A DNA stretch of 64,000 nt from DAIMFL01 sp964372215 (GTDB lineage Bacteria; Pseudomonadota; Alphaproteobacteria; Dongiales; Dongiaceae), in NCBI GenBank assembly GCA_964372215.1, contig CAYJQC010000002.1:1-64000 (forward strand), given 5' to 3'. Every line of letters begins with the position of its first letter. Positions within the stretch are counted from its first letter, which is position 1. This document shows, one piece after another, positions 45,736 to 56,792 of this stretch. The notes below the pieces were generated by a model. That model made no database searches. It saw only the letters and a program-made list of their open reading frames with translations, and was not told where the DNA came from. The translations under genes were made by a program, and so were the position numbers.

Positions 45736-46688
45736 TTCGGGTGCCGCAGGCGCGGGTTGGCGACGATCACCAGAATGTCGGCCAGCACGTTGAGGAAGAT
45801 GTAGGTGGCGGCGAAGATCAGGCCGCAGGCCTGCACCACCGGCACGTCTCGCTTCGAGACGTGGTCGACCATGTACTGGCCGAGGCCGGGATAGACGAAG
45901 ATCACCTCGACCACCACCACGCCGACCACGAGATAGGCGAGGTTGAGGATCACGACGTTGATGACCGGCGCGATCGCGTTCGGAAAGGCGTGCCGGAAGA
46001 TGATCTTGAACGGCGCCAGCCCCTTGAGCTCGGCGGTCTCGACATAGGCGCTCGACATCACGTTGAGGATGGCGGCGCGCGTCATCCGCATCATGTGGGC
46101 GAGCACCACCAGGGTGAGCGTCGCGCAAGGCAGCGCGATCGCCTCCAGGCGCTGGCCGAACGGCATGCCGTCATAGACCATCGAGACGTTCGGAACGATG
46201 TGCCAGGTCACCGCGAAGAACAGGGCGAGCAGATAGCCGACGAAAAATTCCGGCAGCGAGATCGCGGCGAGGGTGGTGACCGAGATCAGCTTGTCGACGA
46301 CGCCGTCGCGGTGCCGGACCGCGAGCAGGCCGAGGAAGATGGCGAGCGGGACCGAGATCGCGGCCGCGCTGGCGGCCAGGAACAGGGTATTGGAAAGCCG
46401 CTTGCCGATCTGGGTGGCGATGTCCTGCTTGTTGCTGAGCGATTTTCCGAGGTCGCCCTGCAGGGTGTGGCCGAGCCAGTCGAGATAGCGGACATAGGCC
46501 GGCTGGTCGAGGCCGAGGGAGGCCCGCAGATTGGCCGTCGCCTCCGGCGTCGCGCCCTGGCCGAGGATCGACTGCGCGACGTCGCCCGGCAGAATCTGCG
46601 TCCCCAGGAAGATCAGGAGCGAGACTGCGATCAGCAGAATGCCGCCCAGCGCGATGCGCTGGGCGATCATCCTGAAGAGCGAGCTCAT
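45732..46688 (-). CDS. Peptide-type ABC transporter permease (DppB-like)
   Basis: 318 aa. It has an N-terminal helix, a large periplasmic loop with LPGDVAQSILGQGATPEATANLRASLGLDQP, and the EAA loop YVETAELKGLAPFKIIFRHAFPNAIAP. VVVVEVIFVYPGLGQYMVDHVSKRDVP is typical of DppB. It lies 26 nt after the binding-protein gene. Confidence 0.94.
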   Translation of the reverse strand: MSSLFRMIAQRIALGGILLIAVSLLIFLGTQILPGDVAQSILGQGATPEATANLRASLGLDQPAYVRYLDWLGHTLQGDLGKSLSNKQDIATQIGKRLSNTLFLAASAAAISVPLAIFLGLLAVRHRDGVVDKLISVTTLAAISLPEFFVGYLLALFFAVTWHIVPNVSMVYDGMPFGQRLEAIALPCATLTLVVLAHMMRMTRAAILNVMSSAYVETAELKGLAPFKIIFRHAFPNAIAPVINVVILNLAYLVVGVVVVEVIFVYPGLGQYMVDHVSKRDVPVVQACGLIFAATYIFLNVLADILVIVANPRLRHPK

Positions 46689-46714
46689 GTCGCGAGCGAC
46701 GCGATCGCGTTGCC

Positions 46715-48304
46715 TTACGCCAGCCACACCCGCTGCGAGGCATAGCCGTTCGACATCTCGCCGGCCCGGTCGCGCACGAAGCCCTGGACCTGGGTCGAGA
46801 TGGCGTCGATGAAGTCGTTGAACATCGGCAGGATCAACCCGCCGTCGTCGCGCACCATCAGCGCCATGTCGTGGAAGATCTGCTTGCGCTTCGCCTGGTC
46901 GAGCTCGCCCTGGACCTGCGTCAGCAGCTTGTCGAAGTCCGGCCGCTTCCACTTGGTGTCGTTCCAGTCGGCGGTCGACAGATAGGCGGTCGCGTACATC
47001 AGCGCCTGGGTCGGCCGGCCGCCCCAATACGAGGTGCAGAAGGGCTGGACGTTCCAGACGTTCGACCAGTAGCCGTCGCCCGGCTCGCGCCGGACCTCGA
47101 TCTCGATGCCGGCCTTGGCACAGGACTGCTGGTACAGCACCGCGGCGTCGATGGCGCCGGGGAAGGCGACGTCCGAGGTGCGCAGCAGCACACTGCCGGA
47201 ATGGCCGGACTTCTCGAAGTGGAACTTGGCCTTGTCGGGATCATATGGCCGCTGCTCGATGTCGTCGGGGAACAGGTCGTAGGCGGCGTTGATCGGGAAG
47301 TCGTTGCCGACCGAGCCGAACCCGAGCAGCACCTGCTTCAGCATGGTCTCGCGGTCCATCGCGTATTTCAGCGCCAGCCGCAGGTCGACGTTGGAGAACG
47401 GCTCCGTGTCGGTATGCATGATGAAGACATAGTGGCCCTTGCCCGACGTGTTCTCGATCGAGATGTTCGGCGAGCTCTTGAGAAACGACACCGATTTCGG
47501 ATCGACGCGGTTGATTATGTGGACCTGGCCGGACTGCAGCGCCGACATGCGCGCCGTCAGGTCGTTGATCACCAGGATCTCCACCGAGTCGACATGTCCG
47601 ACGTCGGTGCGCCAATGGCCCTCGTACTTGGAGCCCAGGAGGCGGACGCCCTGCTCGGCGACCTCGATCTTGTACGGGCCGGTGCCGATGCCGGCATCGG
47701 GGGCGTCCATGCCGCCGTTCGGCTGGATCATGATGTGGTAATCGGACAACAGCAGCGGCAGGTCGGCGTCCGGCGACTTCAACTTGATCAGCACCACCCC
47801 TGCGCCGTCGGCCTTGACCGACTCGATGCCGCCGAGGATGCCGAGGGCGCCCGACTGCGACTTCTCGTCGGAATGGCGCTGGATCGTCGCCACCACGTCG
47901 GCGGCGGTCAGCTCCTTGCCGTTGTGGAAGGTGACGCCCTGGCGGATCTTGAACTGCCAGGTCAGCGCGTCGTCGCTGGCGCTCCAGGATTCGGCCAGCA
48001 CCGGTACCGCCGAGCCGTCGACCGGCGAGGTCTCGACCAGCACTTCGCCCCAGGTACGGCCGAAAGTGTAGGGCACCTGGCTCGTCCACAGGGCCGGGTC
48101 GAGGCTGTCGGTGGTGGCGCCACCGACCATGCCGAGCTTGAGGGCGCCGCCCTTCTTGGGGCCTTCCGCCAGCACCGCCTTGCCGAGCAGCGACGTGGCG
48201 GCGGGGGCGAGCACGCCCAGAGCGGCGGCCCGGCCGAGGAATTCGCGCCGGCTGATGCGGCCGCGGGCGGCCTCGCGCGCGAGAAGATTCACGATGTCGG
48301 ACAT
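46715..48304 (-). CDS. Peptide-type ABC substrate-binding protein (SBP_bac_5)
   Basis: 529 aa. A twin-arginine leader (ISRREFLGRAAALGVLAPAATSLLGKAVLAE) indicates Tat export. Motifs GGALKLGMVGGATTDSLDPALW, ESWSASDDALTWQFKIRQGVTFHNGKELTAADV and GTGPYKI are those of family 5 binding proteins. The ligand may be a peptide, opine, phosphonate or nickel complex. The divergent phosphodiesterase gene hints at a phosphorylated ligand, but that is speculative. GGGAGACAAC precedes the ATG. Confidence 0.94.
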   Translation of the reverse strand: MSDIVNLLAREAARGRISRREFLGRAAALGVLAPAATSLLGKAVLAEGPKKGGALKLGMVGGATTDSLDPALWTSQVPYTFGRTWGEVLVETSPVDGSAVPVLAESWSASDDALTWQFKIRQGVTFHNGKELTAADVVATIQRHSDEKSQSGALGILGGIESVKADGAGVVLIKLKSPDADLPLLLSDYHIMIQPNGGMDAPDAGIGTGPYKIEVAEQGVRLLGSKYEGHWRTDVGHVDSVEILVINDLTARMSALQSGQVHIINRVDPKSVSFLKSSPNISIENTSGKGHYVFIMHTDTEPFSNVDLRLALKYAMDRETMLKQVLLGFGSVGNDFPINAAYDLFPDDIEQRPYDPDKAKFHFEKSGHSGSVLLRTSDVAFPGAIDAAVLYQQSCAKAGIEIEVRREPGDGYWSNVWNVQPFCTSYWGGRPTQALMYATAYLSTADWNDTKWKRPDFDKLLTQVQGELDQAKRKQIFHDMALMVRDDGGLILPMFNDFIDAISTQVQGFVRDRAGEMSNGYASQRVWLA

Positions 48305-48460
48305 GTTGTCTCCCTTGTTTTCGGTGGAGCCTCGTTGGCGCGAGGGCTCTCTGGTTTCTCCGGACGCCAATACCGCCGGAGTCGGCCTTCCCTGGCCTCC
48401 AGCATGGCGCGGATTTTGTCTCTTGCACAGTGTCCGGCCGCGAGCCGACGATAAAATAGC

Positions 48461-48490
48461 TCGTTGCGACCTGAATCTACGATGCAACGA
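48461..48490. promoter_or_regulatory. Interrupted palindrome TCGTTGC-N16-GCAACGA, candidate operator
   Basis: Seven-base arms at 48461-48467 and 48484-48490 lie in the 277-nt divergent region between the peptide-transporter operon and the phosphodiesterase gene, beside an AT-rich ATAAAATAG. Position and symmetry suggest regulator binding, but no regulator gene is adjacent. Confidence 0.4.
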
Positions 48491-48581
48491 CACGGAATCG
48501 CGATCATTCCGGCTTGACAGCCGCGGCTGCCGGCGCCCAAACAAAGCGCCCCCGTGGCCGAACCAGCATAGCTCGCAAATC

Positions 48582-49415
48582 ATGACCAAAGTAATCCTGA
48601 TAATCCTGGACGGCCTCGGCTACGCCAAGGCCCGCGGCTATCTCGGCAACGTCGAGGGCTGGATCGCCGCCGGCGAGGGCCGGGTCTGGAAGATGCGCAG
48701 CGTCCTGCCCTCCACCTCCGGGCCCTGCTACGCCTCGATCCATACCGGGCTCCAGCCGCAGCAGCATGGCGTCCTGACGAACTACGACCATCTGGCGCGG
48801 GTCGCGCAGCCCGACATCTTCTCGGCGGCGCGCCAGGCCGGGCGCTCGACCGGCGCGGTCGCCCATTCGTTCTTCTCGACCTATTTCCAGCGCGCGCCGT
48901 TCGACCCGGTGCGCGATCTCGAGGTCGACGATACCGCCCTGCCGATCCAGCACGGGCGCTTCTACACCATGGCCAGCGCCCATGGCGGCAACCTGTCGGT
49001 GCCGGACGACCGCGACCTGTTCGCCCAGGTGACCATGCTCGGCGAGCGCTTCGGCGTGGACTACATCCTGGTGCATACCTGTTCGACCGACAGCGTCGGC
49101 CACGCCTATGGCCAGGAGTCGATCCACATGGACAATCAGGTGTACCAGGTCGACGGCGCCCTGTCGGTCTACCTGCCGCGCTGGCGCAAGGCCGGCTACG
49201 ACGTCATCGTGACCGCCGATCATGGACAGACGCCGCGCGGCCATCACGGCGGCTCGATCGACGAGATGCGCGAGGTGCCGCTGTACTATTTCGGCGGCGC
49301 CACGGGCCCGGCGGCCGATGCCCTGCTGTGCCAGACCCAGATCGCGCCGAGCGTGGTGACGCTGCTGGGCGCGCCGGTTCCCGAGACCATGCGCGCCGCG
49401 CCGTTCCTCGGCTGA
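48582..49415 (+). CDS. Alkaline-phosphatase-superfamily phosphodiesterase/nucleotide pyrophosphatase
   Basis: 277 aa. Metal-binding and catalytic motifs are ILDGLGY (Asp), LPSTSGPCYASIHTGLQPQQHG (Thr/Ser nucleophile region), HTCSTDSVGHAYG (Asp and His), TADHGQT (Asp-His) and HHGG (His). They are in the order of nucleotide pyrophosphatase/phosphonoacetate hydrolase relatives. No signal peptide is seen, so it is cytosolic. It probably hydrolyses a phosphodiester or phosphonate brought in by the divergent transporter (inferred). The hydrolase gene follows 13 nt later. Confidence 0.85.
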   Translation: MTKVILIILDGLGYAKARGYLGNVEGWIAAGEGRVWKMRSVLPSTSGPCYASIHTGLQPQQHGVLTNYDHLARVAQPDIFSAARQAGRSTGAVAHSFFSTYFQRAPFDPVRDLEVDDTALPIQHGRFYTMASAHGGNLSVPDDRDLFAQVTMLGERFGVDYILVHTCSTDSVGHAYGQESIHMDNQVYQVDGALSVYLPRWRKAGYDVIVTADHGQTPRGHHGGSIDEMREVPLYYFGGATGPAADALLCQTQIAPSVVTLLGAPVPETMRAAPFLG

Positions 49416-49428
49416 GGCGGAGCCGGAC

Positions 49429-50388
49429 ATGGCCCGTGACAGCGACACCCGCGGCCGGCTGCTGCCGGAAATGCTGGCGGCGCTGGACAAGTCCGAGCGG
49501 CTCTATGCCGGGCTCGGCCCCCTGCCGGACGACCGGATCGCGGCCGCCCGGACCGGCTACGACGCCGAGCGCCGGTTCTGGAACGCCGAGCCGGCGCCGG
49601 TCGCCGAAACCCGGGACCTGACGATCGAGACGGCGCTGGGCCCCCTGCCCGCGCGCCTGCACCGCCCGTCGCTCGAGCCGTCGACGGGCCTCACGCTGTT
49701 CCTGCATGGCGGCGGCTACGTGCTCGGCGGGCTCGACACTCACGACCGGATCATGCGGCTGCTGGCCGGCGGCTCGGGCCAGCCGGTGCTCGGCCTCGAC
49801 TACGGCCTGGCGCCGGAGCACAAGTTCCCGGTCGCGCTCGACCAGGTCGCGGCGCTGCTCGACAGCCTGGCGGCGCGCCCGCCGCACCCGGAGGTCGCCA
49901 CCGGGTCGATCGTGCTGGCCGGCGATTCCGCCGGCGCCCATCTGGCGCTCGGCACCGCGATCGGCCGGCCCGACCGGCGGCTCCGCGGCCTGCTGCTCTA
50001 TTACGGCGCGTTCGGCCTGCGCGACAGCGCGTCGCGCCGGCTCTACGGCGGCGAGATCGACGGCCTGGGGCCGGACCAGCTCGCGTTCTATCGCGACGCC
50101 TATCTGCGCGGCCCGGCGGACCAGCGCGACCCGCGCTACGACTGCCTGGCGGCCGCGCTCGGCGGGCTGCCGCCCTGCTTCATCGGGGCGGTGGCGATCG
50201 ATCCCTTGCGCGACGACAGCCTGGCCCTGGCCGAGGCCCTGGCGCTCGCCGGGGTGGCGCACCGGCTGGTGCGCTATGACGGCGTGCTGCACGGGTTCCT
50301 GCACTACAGCCGCATGCTGCCGCTGGCCGGCGAGGCGCTGGCCGAGGGCGCCGCCTTCATCCGCGAGCGGCTGTCGGCCGCCGCCTGA
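49429..50388 (+). CDS. Alpha/beta hydrolase, hormone-sensitive-lipase family
   Basis: 319 aa. FLHGGGYVLGGLDTHDR is the HGGG oxyanion motif, and VLAGDSAGAHLALG carries the nucleophile Ser in GDSAG. YDGVLHGFLHYSRM has the catalytic His, and the acid lies in the AIDPLRDDS segment. These enzymes hydrolyse short-chain esters. It is probably cotranscribed with the phosphodiesterase and could act on the same imported compound. Confidence 0.92.
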   Translation: MARDSDTRGRLLPEMLAALDKSERLYAGLGPLPDDRIAAARTGYDAERRFWNAEPAPVAETRDLTIETALGPLPARLHRPSLEPSTGLTLFLHGGGYVLGGLDTHDRIMRLLAGGSGQPVLGLDYGLAPEHKFPVALDQVAALLDSLAARPPHPEVATGSIVLAGDSAGAHLALGTAIGRPDRRLRGLLLYYGAFGLRDSASRRLYGGEIDGLGPDQLAFYRDAYLRGPADQRDPRYDCLAAALGGLPPCFIGAVAIDPLRDDSLALAEALALAGVAHRLVRYDGVLHGFLHYSRMLPLAGEALAEGAAFIRERLSAAA

Positions 50389-50407
50389 GGGGCGGCCGTC
50401 GCGCGGA

Positions 50408-51061
50408 CTATTCCCCGACCGGCGCCCCGGCGTAGTAGTGCCAGAGCAAGCGCGCGGCGACGCTGCGCCACGGCCGCCAGGCTTCGGCCATGTCGCGCAG
50501 CGCCCTGGGGCTCGGGCGCGCCTCCAACCCCTTCAGGCGCTGCGCCGCGACCAACAGCGCCAGATCGTCGGCCGGCATCACGTCGGGCCGGTGCAGGCAG
50601 AACAGCAGATAGACCTCGGCGCTCCAGCGCCCGAGCCCCTTGACCTCGGTGATGGCGGCGATCGCCGCCTCGTCGTCCATCCGTGCCAGGGCGTCGAGAT
50701 CGAGGGTTCCGGCGTCGATCATGCGGGCGAGGCCGCGGCCATAGGCCACCTTCTGCCGGCTGAACCCGACCGTCCGCAGCGCGGCGTCGTCGAGGGCGAG
50801 GAAGGCCGGCGGCGTCAGCGGTGCCGCGGCGGCGGCGAGCCGGGCGCGGATCGCGCGGGCCGACGCCACCGAGACCTGCTGGGCGATGATGATGTCGAGC
50901 AGTGCGGCGAAGCCGGGCGGCCGCCCGCGCGACGGCGGCGCGCCGACCAAGCCCCGCGCCCGTCCGAGATCGGGGTCGGCGGCGGCCAGCGCATCGAGGG
51001 CGCGCGCCAGCTTCCGGCCCAGGATTTCCTGCGGCATCTCCCGTGGCATCTCCCGCGGCAT
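50408..51061 (-). CDS. DNA-3-methyladenine glycosylase II (AlkA-type, HhH-GPD)
   Basis: 217 aa from the first ATG of a repeated MPREMPREMPQE start. Two further in-frame ATGs, 12 and 24 nt downstream, are equally possible. The helix-hairpin-helix ITEVKGLGRWSAEVYLLFCL and the catalytic Asp in PADDLAL are those of AlkA. The preceding IIAQQVSVASARAIRARL is the conserved first helix. It excises alkylated purines from DNA. It is short relative to E. coli AlkA, having no N-terminal TATA-like domain, which is usual in alphaproteobacteria. Confidence 0.93.
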   Translation of the reverse strand: MPREMPREMPQEILGRKLARALDALAAADPDLGRARGLVGAPPSRGRPPGFAALLDIIIAQQVSVASARAIRARLAAAAAPLTPPAFLALDDAALRTVGFSRQKVAYGRGLARMIDAGTLDLDALARMDDEAAIAAITEVKGLGRWSAEVYLLFCLHRPDVMPADDLALLVAAQRLKGLEARPSPRALRDMAEAWRPWRSVAARLLWHYYAGAPVGE

Positions 51062-51461
51062 CGCGCGCTTGCTCAACCGTCGTGCCCCCTGCCCGTTCGC
51101 GCCCGATCGGCCGCCCGGCCCTGCGTCATCCGTAGAATCCCTCATCCCGGAACCCGTTGATTAGGGCCCGCGGCGGCTTAAGTCGATGTCAAAGAGGCGG
51201 CGCCGAGGCGGAAGGGAACCGTAGGTTCCGGGCGTCCGGTCCGCATCTCCGATGGCCGCCCCTCGACGGGCGGCCGCGGACCTCCAAGCTGCGGACCGAC
51301 GGTGGCCACGTAGGCTCCGGGCCGGCGGCGCGACGACCTTCCCCCCCGGGTCCCGCGCCGCCGGCCTCCCGGTCCCGGCCGCCAGACGGCCGGGCTTGAG
51401 GCCGGGCGCCGGCCACGGCATTGTCCCCGGCGATGCCTGTTCCCGCCGCGCCCGCCACCCC
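51062..51461. other. GC-rich intergenic region
   Basis: 400 bases between divergent alkA-type and gluQRS genes, containing several short GC-rich inverted words such as GGAACC.TAGGTTCC near 51215. I see no supported gene or named control element. It must hold both promoters. Confidence 0.4.
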
Positions 51462-52325
51462 GTGAAGACCGTCACCCGCTTCGCGCCGAGCCCGACCGGC
51501 CAGCTCCATCTCGGCCACGCCCATTCGGCCCTGCTCGGCTGGCGCATCGCCCGGGACGCCGGCGGCCGCTTCCTGCTGCGCATCGAGGACATCGACCAGA
51601 CCCGCTGCCGCCCCGAATTCGACGCGGCGATCCTCGAGGACCTGGCCTGGCTCGGGCTCGACTGGGACGGCGCGGTGCGCCGGCAGTCGCAGCATCTGGC
51701 CGATTACCGCGCCGCGCTCGACCGGCTGGGCGGGCTCGGCGTGCTCTATCCCTGCTTCTGCAGCCGCAAGGAGATCGCGGCGGAGATCGCCGCCGCCGGC
51801 CGGGCGCCGCATGGATCGGTCCGCGGGCCGGACGGCCCGCTATACCCGGGAACCTGCCGAGCGCTGGACCCGGCCGAGCGGCGGGCGCGGATCGCCGCCG
51901 GCGCGCCCCATGCGCTGCGGCTCGACGCGGCGGCCGCGGCGGCGCTGGCCGGCCCGCTGTCGTGGCAGGAGGCCGGCGATGGGCTGGCCGGCACGGCGAC
52001 GGTCGACCCGGCGGTGAACGGCGACGTGGTGCTGGCCCGCCGCGACGTGGCGACCAGCTATCACCTGGCGGTCACCGTCGACGACCACCTGCAGGGGGTG
52101 ACTCTGGTCACCCGCGGCCGCGACCTGTTCGCCGCCACCCATGTCCACCGGCTGCTGCAGGCGCTGCTGGGGTTGCGCATGCCCCGGTACCATCACCATG
52201 TGTTGCTGACCGACGCGGCCGGGATGCGGTTCGCCAAGCGGCAGGGCGCGCCTTCCCTGCGGAGCTTGCGCGACGCCGGCCGCAGCCCCGGGGAGGTCAG
52301 GGCGCTGGCCGGCCTTGGGGGCTAG
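51462..52325 (+). CDS. gluQRS: Glutamyl-Q tRNA(Asp) synthetase
   Basis: 287 aa from a GTG immediately before KTVTRFAPSPTG. The HIGH-type motif reads HLGH. Zinc ligands CFC, Tyr and Cys (PCFCS, YPGTC) are as in GluQRS. The KMSKS-equivalent is FAKRQ. There is no anticodon-binding domain. The enzyme attaches glutamate to queuosine in tRNA-Asp, a modification and not an aminoacylation for translation. Confidence 0.93.
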   Translation: MKTVTRFAPSPTGQLHLGHAHSALLGWRIARDAGGRFLLRIEDIDQTRCRPEFDAAILEDLAWLGLDWDGAVRRQSQHLADYRAALDRLGGLGVLYPCFCSRKEIAAEIAAAGRAPHGSVRGPDGPLYPGTCRALDPAERRARIAAGAPHALRLDAAAAAALAGPLSWQEAGDGLAGTATVDPAVNGDVVLARRDVATSYHLAVTVDDHLQGVTLVTRGRDLFAATHVHRLLQALLGLRMPRYHHHVLLTDAAGMRFAKRQGAPSLRSLRDAGRSPGEVRALAGLGG

Positions 52326-52377
52326 CCGCGGCCACCGGGGCGCGCTACACCACGCGGCCACTGATGCCGGATCCTGA

Positions 52378-53040
52378 ATGGACTCCCTGCTCGACCTGGT
52401 TTCCCTGTCTTCGCTGAGCGCGCTCCTCCAGGTTGTCATGGTCGATCTGGTGCTGGCCGGCGACAATGCCATCGTGGTCGGCATGGTGGCGGCCGGCCTG
52501 CCACGCGACCAGCGCGCCAAGGTGATCGTCATCGGCATCGCCGCGGCGACCCTGATGCGGGTCTGCTTCGCGGTGGTCACCTCGCAACTGCTGCAGATCA
52601 TCGGCCTCACCCTGGCCGGCGGCATCCTGCTGCTCTGGGTGTCCTGGAAGCTGTGGCGCGAGCTCCGGGAGCAGCACCACCAGGATGCGGCGCGCGCCAC
52701 GCTGGCGGGCTGCGGCGCCGGGCCCGCGGCGGAAGCGCCGCCGCGCAAGACCTTCCGCCAGGCGGTGGTGCAGATCGTCATCGCCGACCTGTCGATGTCG
52801 CTCGACAACGTGCTGGCGGTCGCCGGCGTGGCGCGCGACCACACCTGGGTGCTGATCATCGGCCTGGTGCTTTCGGTCGCCTTCATGGGCGCCGCGGCGA
52901 CGCTGATCGCCGGCCTGCTCAAGCGCTTCCATTGGGTCGCCTATGTCGGCCTGGTGATCATCTTCTACGTCGCCTGCGCGATGATCTGGGACGGCTCGAT
53001 CGCGGTCATGGAGGCGGCCGAGGTCGCCGGCGTGATGTAG
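52378..53040 (+). CDS. TerC-family membrane protein (YjbE-like)
   Basis: 220 aa, about seven hydrophobic helices. VDLVLAGDNAIVVGMVAAGLP carries the conserved GDN Asp/Asn, and the second repeat has IADLSMSLDNVLAVAG, the internal duplicate of the same motif. A cytosolic loop of about 35 residues separates the two halves. TerC/Alx/YjbE proteins are linked to manganese or calcium efflux, including metalation of exported enzymes. Confidence 0.92.
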   Translation: MDSLLDLVSLSSLSALLQVVMVDLVLAGDNAIVVGMVAAGLPRDQRAKVIVIGIAAATLMRVCFAVVTSQLLQIIGLTLAGGILLLWVSWKLWRELREQHHQDAARATLAGCGAGPAAEAPPRKTFRQAVVQIVIADLSMSLDNVLAVAGVARDHTWVLIIGLVLSVAFMGAAATLIAGLLKRFHWVAYVGLVIIFYVACAMIWDGSIAVMEAAEVAGVM

Positions 53041-53071
53041 CACGGCGCGCGGCCGCGTGCCGGAGGGTCGC

Positions 53072-53944
53072 TCACAGCGCCTGCACGTCCTGCCGCAGCC
53101 CGTGCACGATCTCGAGATAGTCGGGATCGTCGGGCGCGAGGATCCCGCGGCGCACCAGGAAATCGACGATCACCAGGGCGACGTTGAACTTGAACGCGTC
53201 GCCCGACGCCAGGGTTTCGATCACCCGCTCGATCGGCCAGCGGAAGAATTCCTCGATCTCGCCGTCGGTGTTGACCGGCACGAACCCGGCCGGCACCGCC
53301 AGGTCGTAGACGAACAGCACGTCGTTGCGGACACCTTCCTCGTTGACCATGACGTAGGAGACGAAGCCAGCGGGGCGCGCGCCGCGCGCGAGCGGCTCGG
53401 GAATGCTGGCCTCCTCGGCGGATTCCTTCACCACGTTGTCCATCAGCCCGAGGCCCAGGGGCTGCCCGCCCGCCACCAGGTGGTCGAGCTTGCCGGGTCC
53501 GGTCGGCTTGAAGCGCGAGCGCCGGGCGACCCAGATCTGGAGCCCGTCATTGCCGCCGGGCGCGGCTTCGACGAAGCCGTTCAGGTGCACGCCATAGGCC
53601 CGCACGCCGAAGCCCGGCACCGCGGCGCGTTCCATCTTCAGCAGCGGGGCCACGTGGAAATCGGTGCCGACCGGATAGGGCTCGTCGCGCCAGCCGGGCA
53701 CCAGCCCGTCCTCCCTGAGGCGCCGCAACACCGCCTCGACCGCGCGCGAGCGGGCATCGAAATCGGCGAGCCGCGGGTCGAGCCGCACCGCCTCGGACGT
53801 CACCTCGAAGACGTCGGGGAAATCCCTGAGCCGCAGCGCGATGTCGGGGCGCACCCAGCCGACCGCGGTGTCGGCGACGACGAAGCGCGGGAAACCCGCG
53901 AGGTCGCGGCGCTGGCAGACCCGGACGCGGTCGAGCAGGCTCAT
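53072..53944 (-). CDS. DUF4743/Nudix hydrolase
   Basis: 290 aa. The N-terminal DUF4743 region (about 1-110) is followed by a Nudix domain. The Nudix box is degenerate: GGQPLGLGLMDNVVKESAEEASI keeps the KExxEE metal-binding core (Lys for Arg), but Leu replaces the first Glu. This variant is typical of the Tnr3-like family, which acts on oxidised thiamine diphosphate in eukaryotic relatives. It ends 3 nt from mutL and is probably cotranscribed with it. Confidence 0.88.
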   Translation of the reverse strand: MSLLDRVRVCQRRDLAGFPRFVVADTAVGWVRPDIALRLRDFPDVFEVTSEAVRLDPRLADFDARSRAVEAVLRRLREDGLVPGWRDEPYPVGTDFHVAPLLKMERAAVPGFGVRAYGVHLNGFVEAAPGGNDGLQIWVARRSRFKPTGPGKLDHLVAGGQPLGLGLMDNVVKESAEEASIPEPLARGARPAGFVSYVMVNEEGVRNDVLFVYDLAVPAGFVPVNTDGEIEEFFRWPIERVIETLASGDAFKFNVALVIVDFLVRRGILAPDDPDYLEIVHGLRQDVQAL

Positions 53945-53947
53945 GGC

Positions 53948-55795
<1,848 letters not shown>

Positions 55796-55888
55796 GGCGC
55801 CGTCAGGGTATCACCGGCGGCGCCCGAGTCGCCAGCCGGCCGTCCTGCCGCCTGCTGGCAACGACCAGATTGCGCGCCTGGTACAAAT

Positions 55889-55944
55889 ATGGGCCAACGC
55901 AGACTGGGTCTTTGCGAATTCGCTTCGGCGGAATGTTGGCCCAT
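55889..55944. repeat. Inverted repeat ATGGGCCAAC...GTTGGCCCAT
   Basis: Perfect 10-bp arms at 55889-55898 and 55935-55944 around a 36-nt loop, about 35 nt downstream of the 3-hydroxybutyrate dehydrogenase stop. It marks the left edge of the lower-GC block. It may be a terminator or the footprint of an insertion. Confidence 0.65.
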
Positions 55945-55977
55945 GCACCGTAAGCATCGCATGGGATCGAAGCGACG

Positions 55978-56754
55978 TTAATTCATGTACCAGCCGTGAC
56001 TGACGACAACGGATTGCCCAGTCAGAGCGTTGGTCGAGAAACTCGCGAAGAGCAACGCCAACTCGGCCACATCTTCAATTGTGGTGAACGTTTGATCGAC
56101 CGTTTCACCCAGCATGATTTTGTTGACCACTTCCTTTTCGGAAATCCCGAGGCTTTTTGCCTGCTCGGGAATCTGCTTTTCGACAAGCGCCGTCTTTACA
56201 AAGCCAGGGCAGATCACGTTCGCCCGCACCCCATGCTCGGCACCCTCCTTGGCGATGACACGCGCGAGGCCAAGCAATCCATGCTTGGCGGTAACATAAG
56301 CCGATTTCAGGGGAGATGCTTCCTTCGAATGGACCGAACCCATGTAGATGATCGATCCGGATTTCTTTTTATACATATATGGAATGACCGCCTTGGTCGT
56401 GAGAAACGCTCCGTCGAGATGGATCGCCAGGAGCTTCTTCCATTCGGCGAACGGAAATTCTTCGATCGGATGAACGATTTGAATGCCGGCGTTTGAGACC
56501 AAGGTGTCAATCGCGCCGAAGGTGTCGGCGACCAGTTTGACACCGGCGTTCACCTCGTCCTCGACGGTCACGTTCATCTTCACACCGATGGCAACATTCG
56601 GTTTGCCGAGTGATGCCGCGGCCGCCGATGCGATTTTCAGATCGAGATCGGCGATGGCCACGCGACCGCCGGCTTCGACGAACCGCTTGGCAATACCGAA
56701 GCCAATACCTTGTGCCGCACCAGTGATCAGCGCGACTTTGTTGTCGAGTTTCAT
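55978..56754 (-). CDS. 3-hydroxybutyrate dehydrogenase (SDR)
   Basis: 258 aa. The start MKLDNKVAL is preceded by AAGGAGA. An upstream ATG (56778) would place this site inside the coding sequence. TGAAQGIGFG is the NAD-binding motif. SNAGIQIVHPIEEFPFAEW, the Ser in GSVHSKEA, Tyr/Lys in YVTAKHG and CPGFVKTALVEKQIP are typical of BdhA. It interconverts 3-hydroxybutyrate and acetoacetate. It lies 38 nt after the acetoacetate decarboxylase gene. Base composition is clearly less GC-rich than neighbouring genes. Confidence 0.9.
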   Translation of the reverse strand: MKLDNKVALITGAAQGIGFGIAKRFVEAGGRVAIADLDLKIASAAAASLGKPNVAIGVKMNVTVEDEVNAGVKLVADTFGAIDTLVSNAGIQIVHPIEEFPFAEWKKLLAIHLDGAFLTTKAVIPYMYKKKSGSIIYMGSVHSKEASPLKSAYVTAKHGLLGLARVIAKEGAEHGVRANVICPGFVKTALVEKQIPEQAKSLGISEKEVVNKIMLGETVDQTFTTIEDVAELALLFASFSTNALTGQSVVVSHGWYMN

Positions 56755-56792
56755 CTTCTGTCTCCTTATCGGGTCCAAGCAAATGCAAGGGC

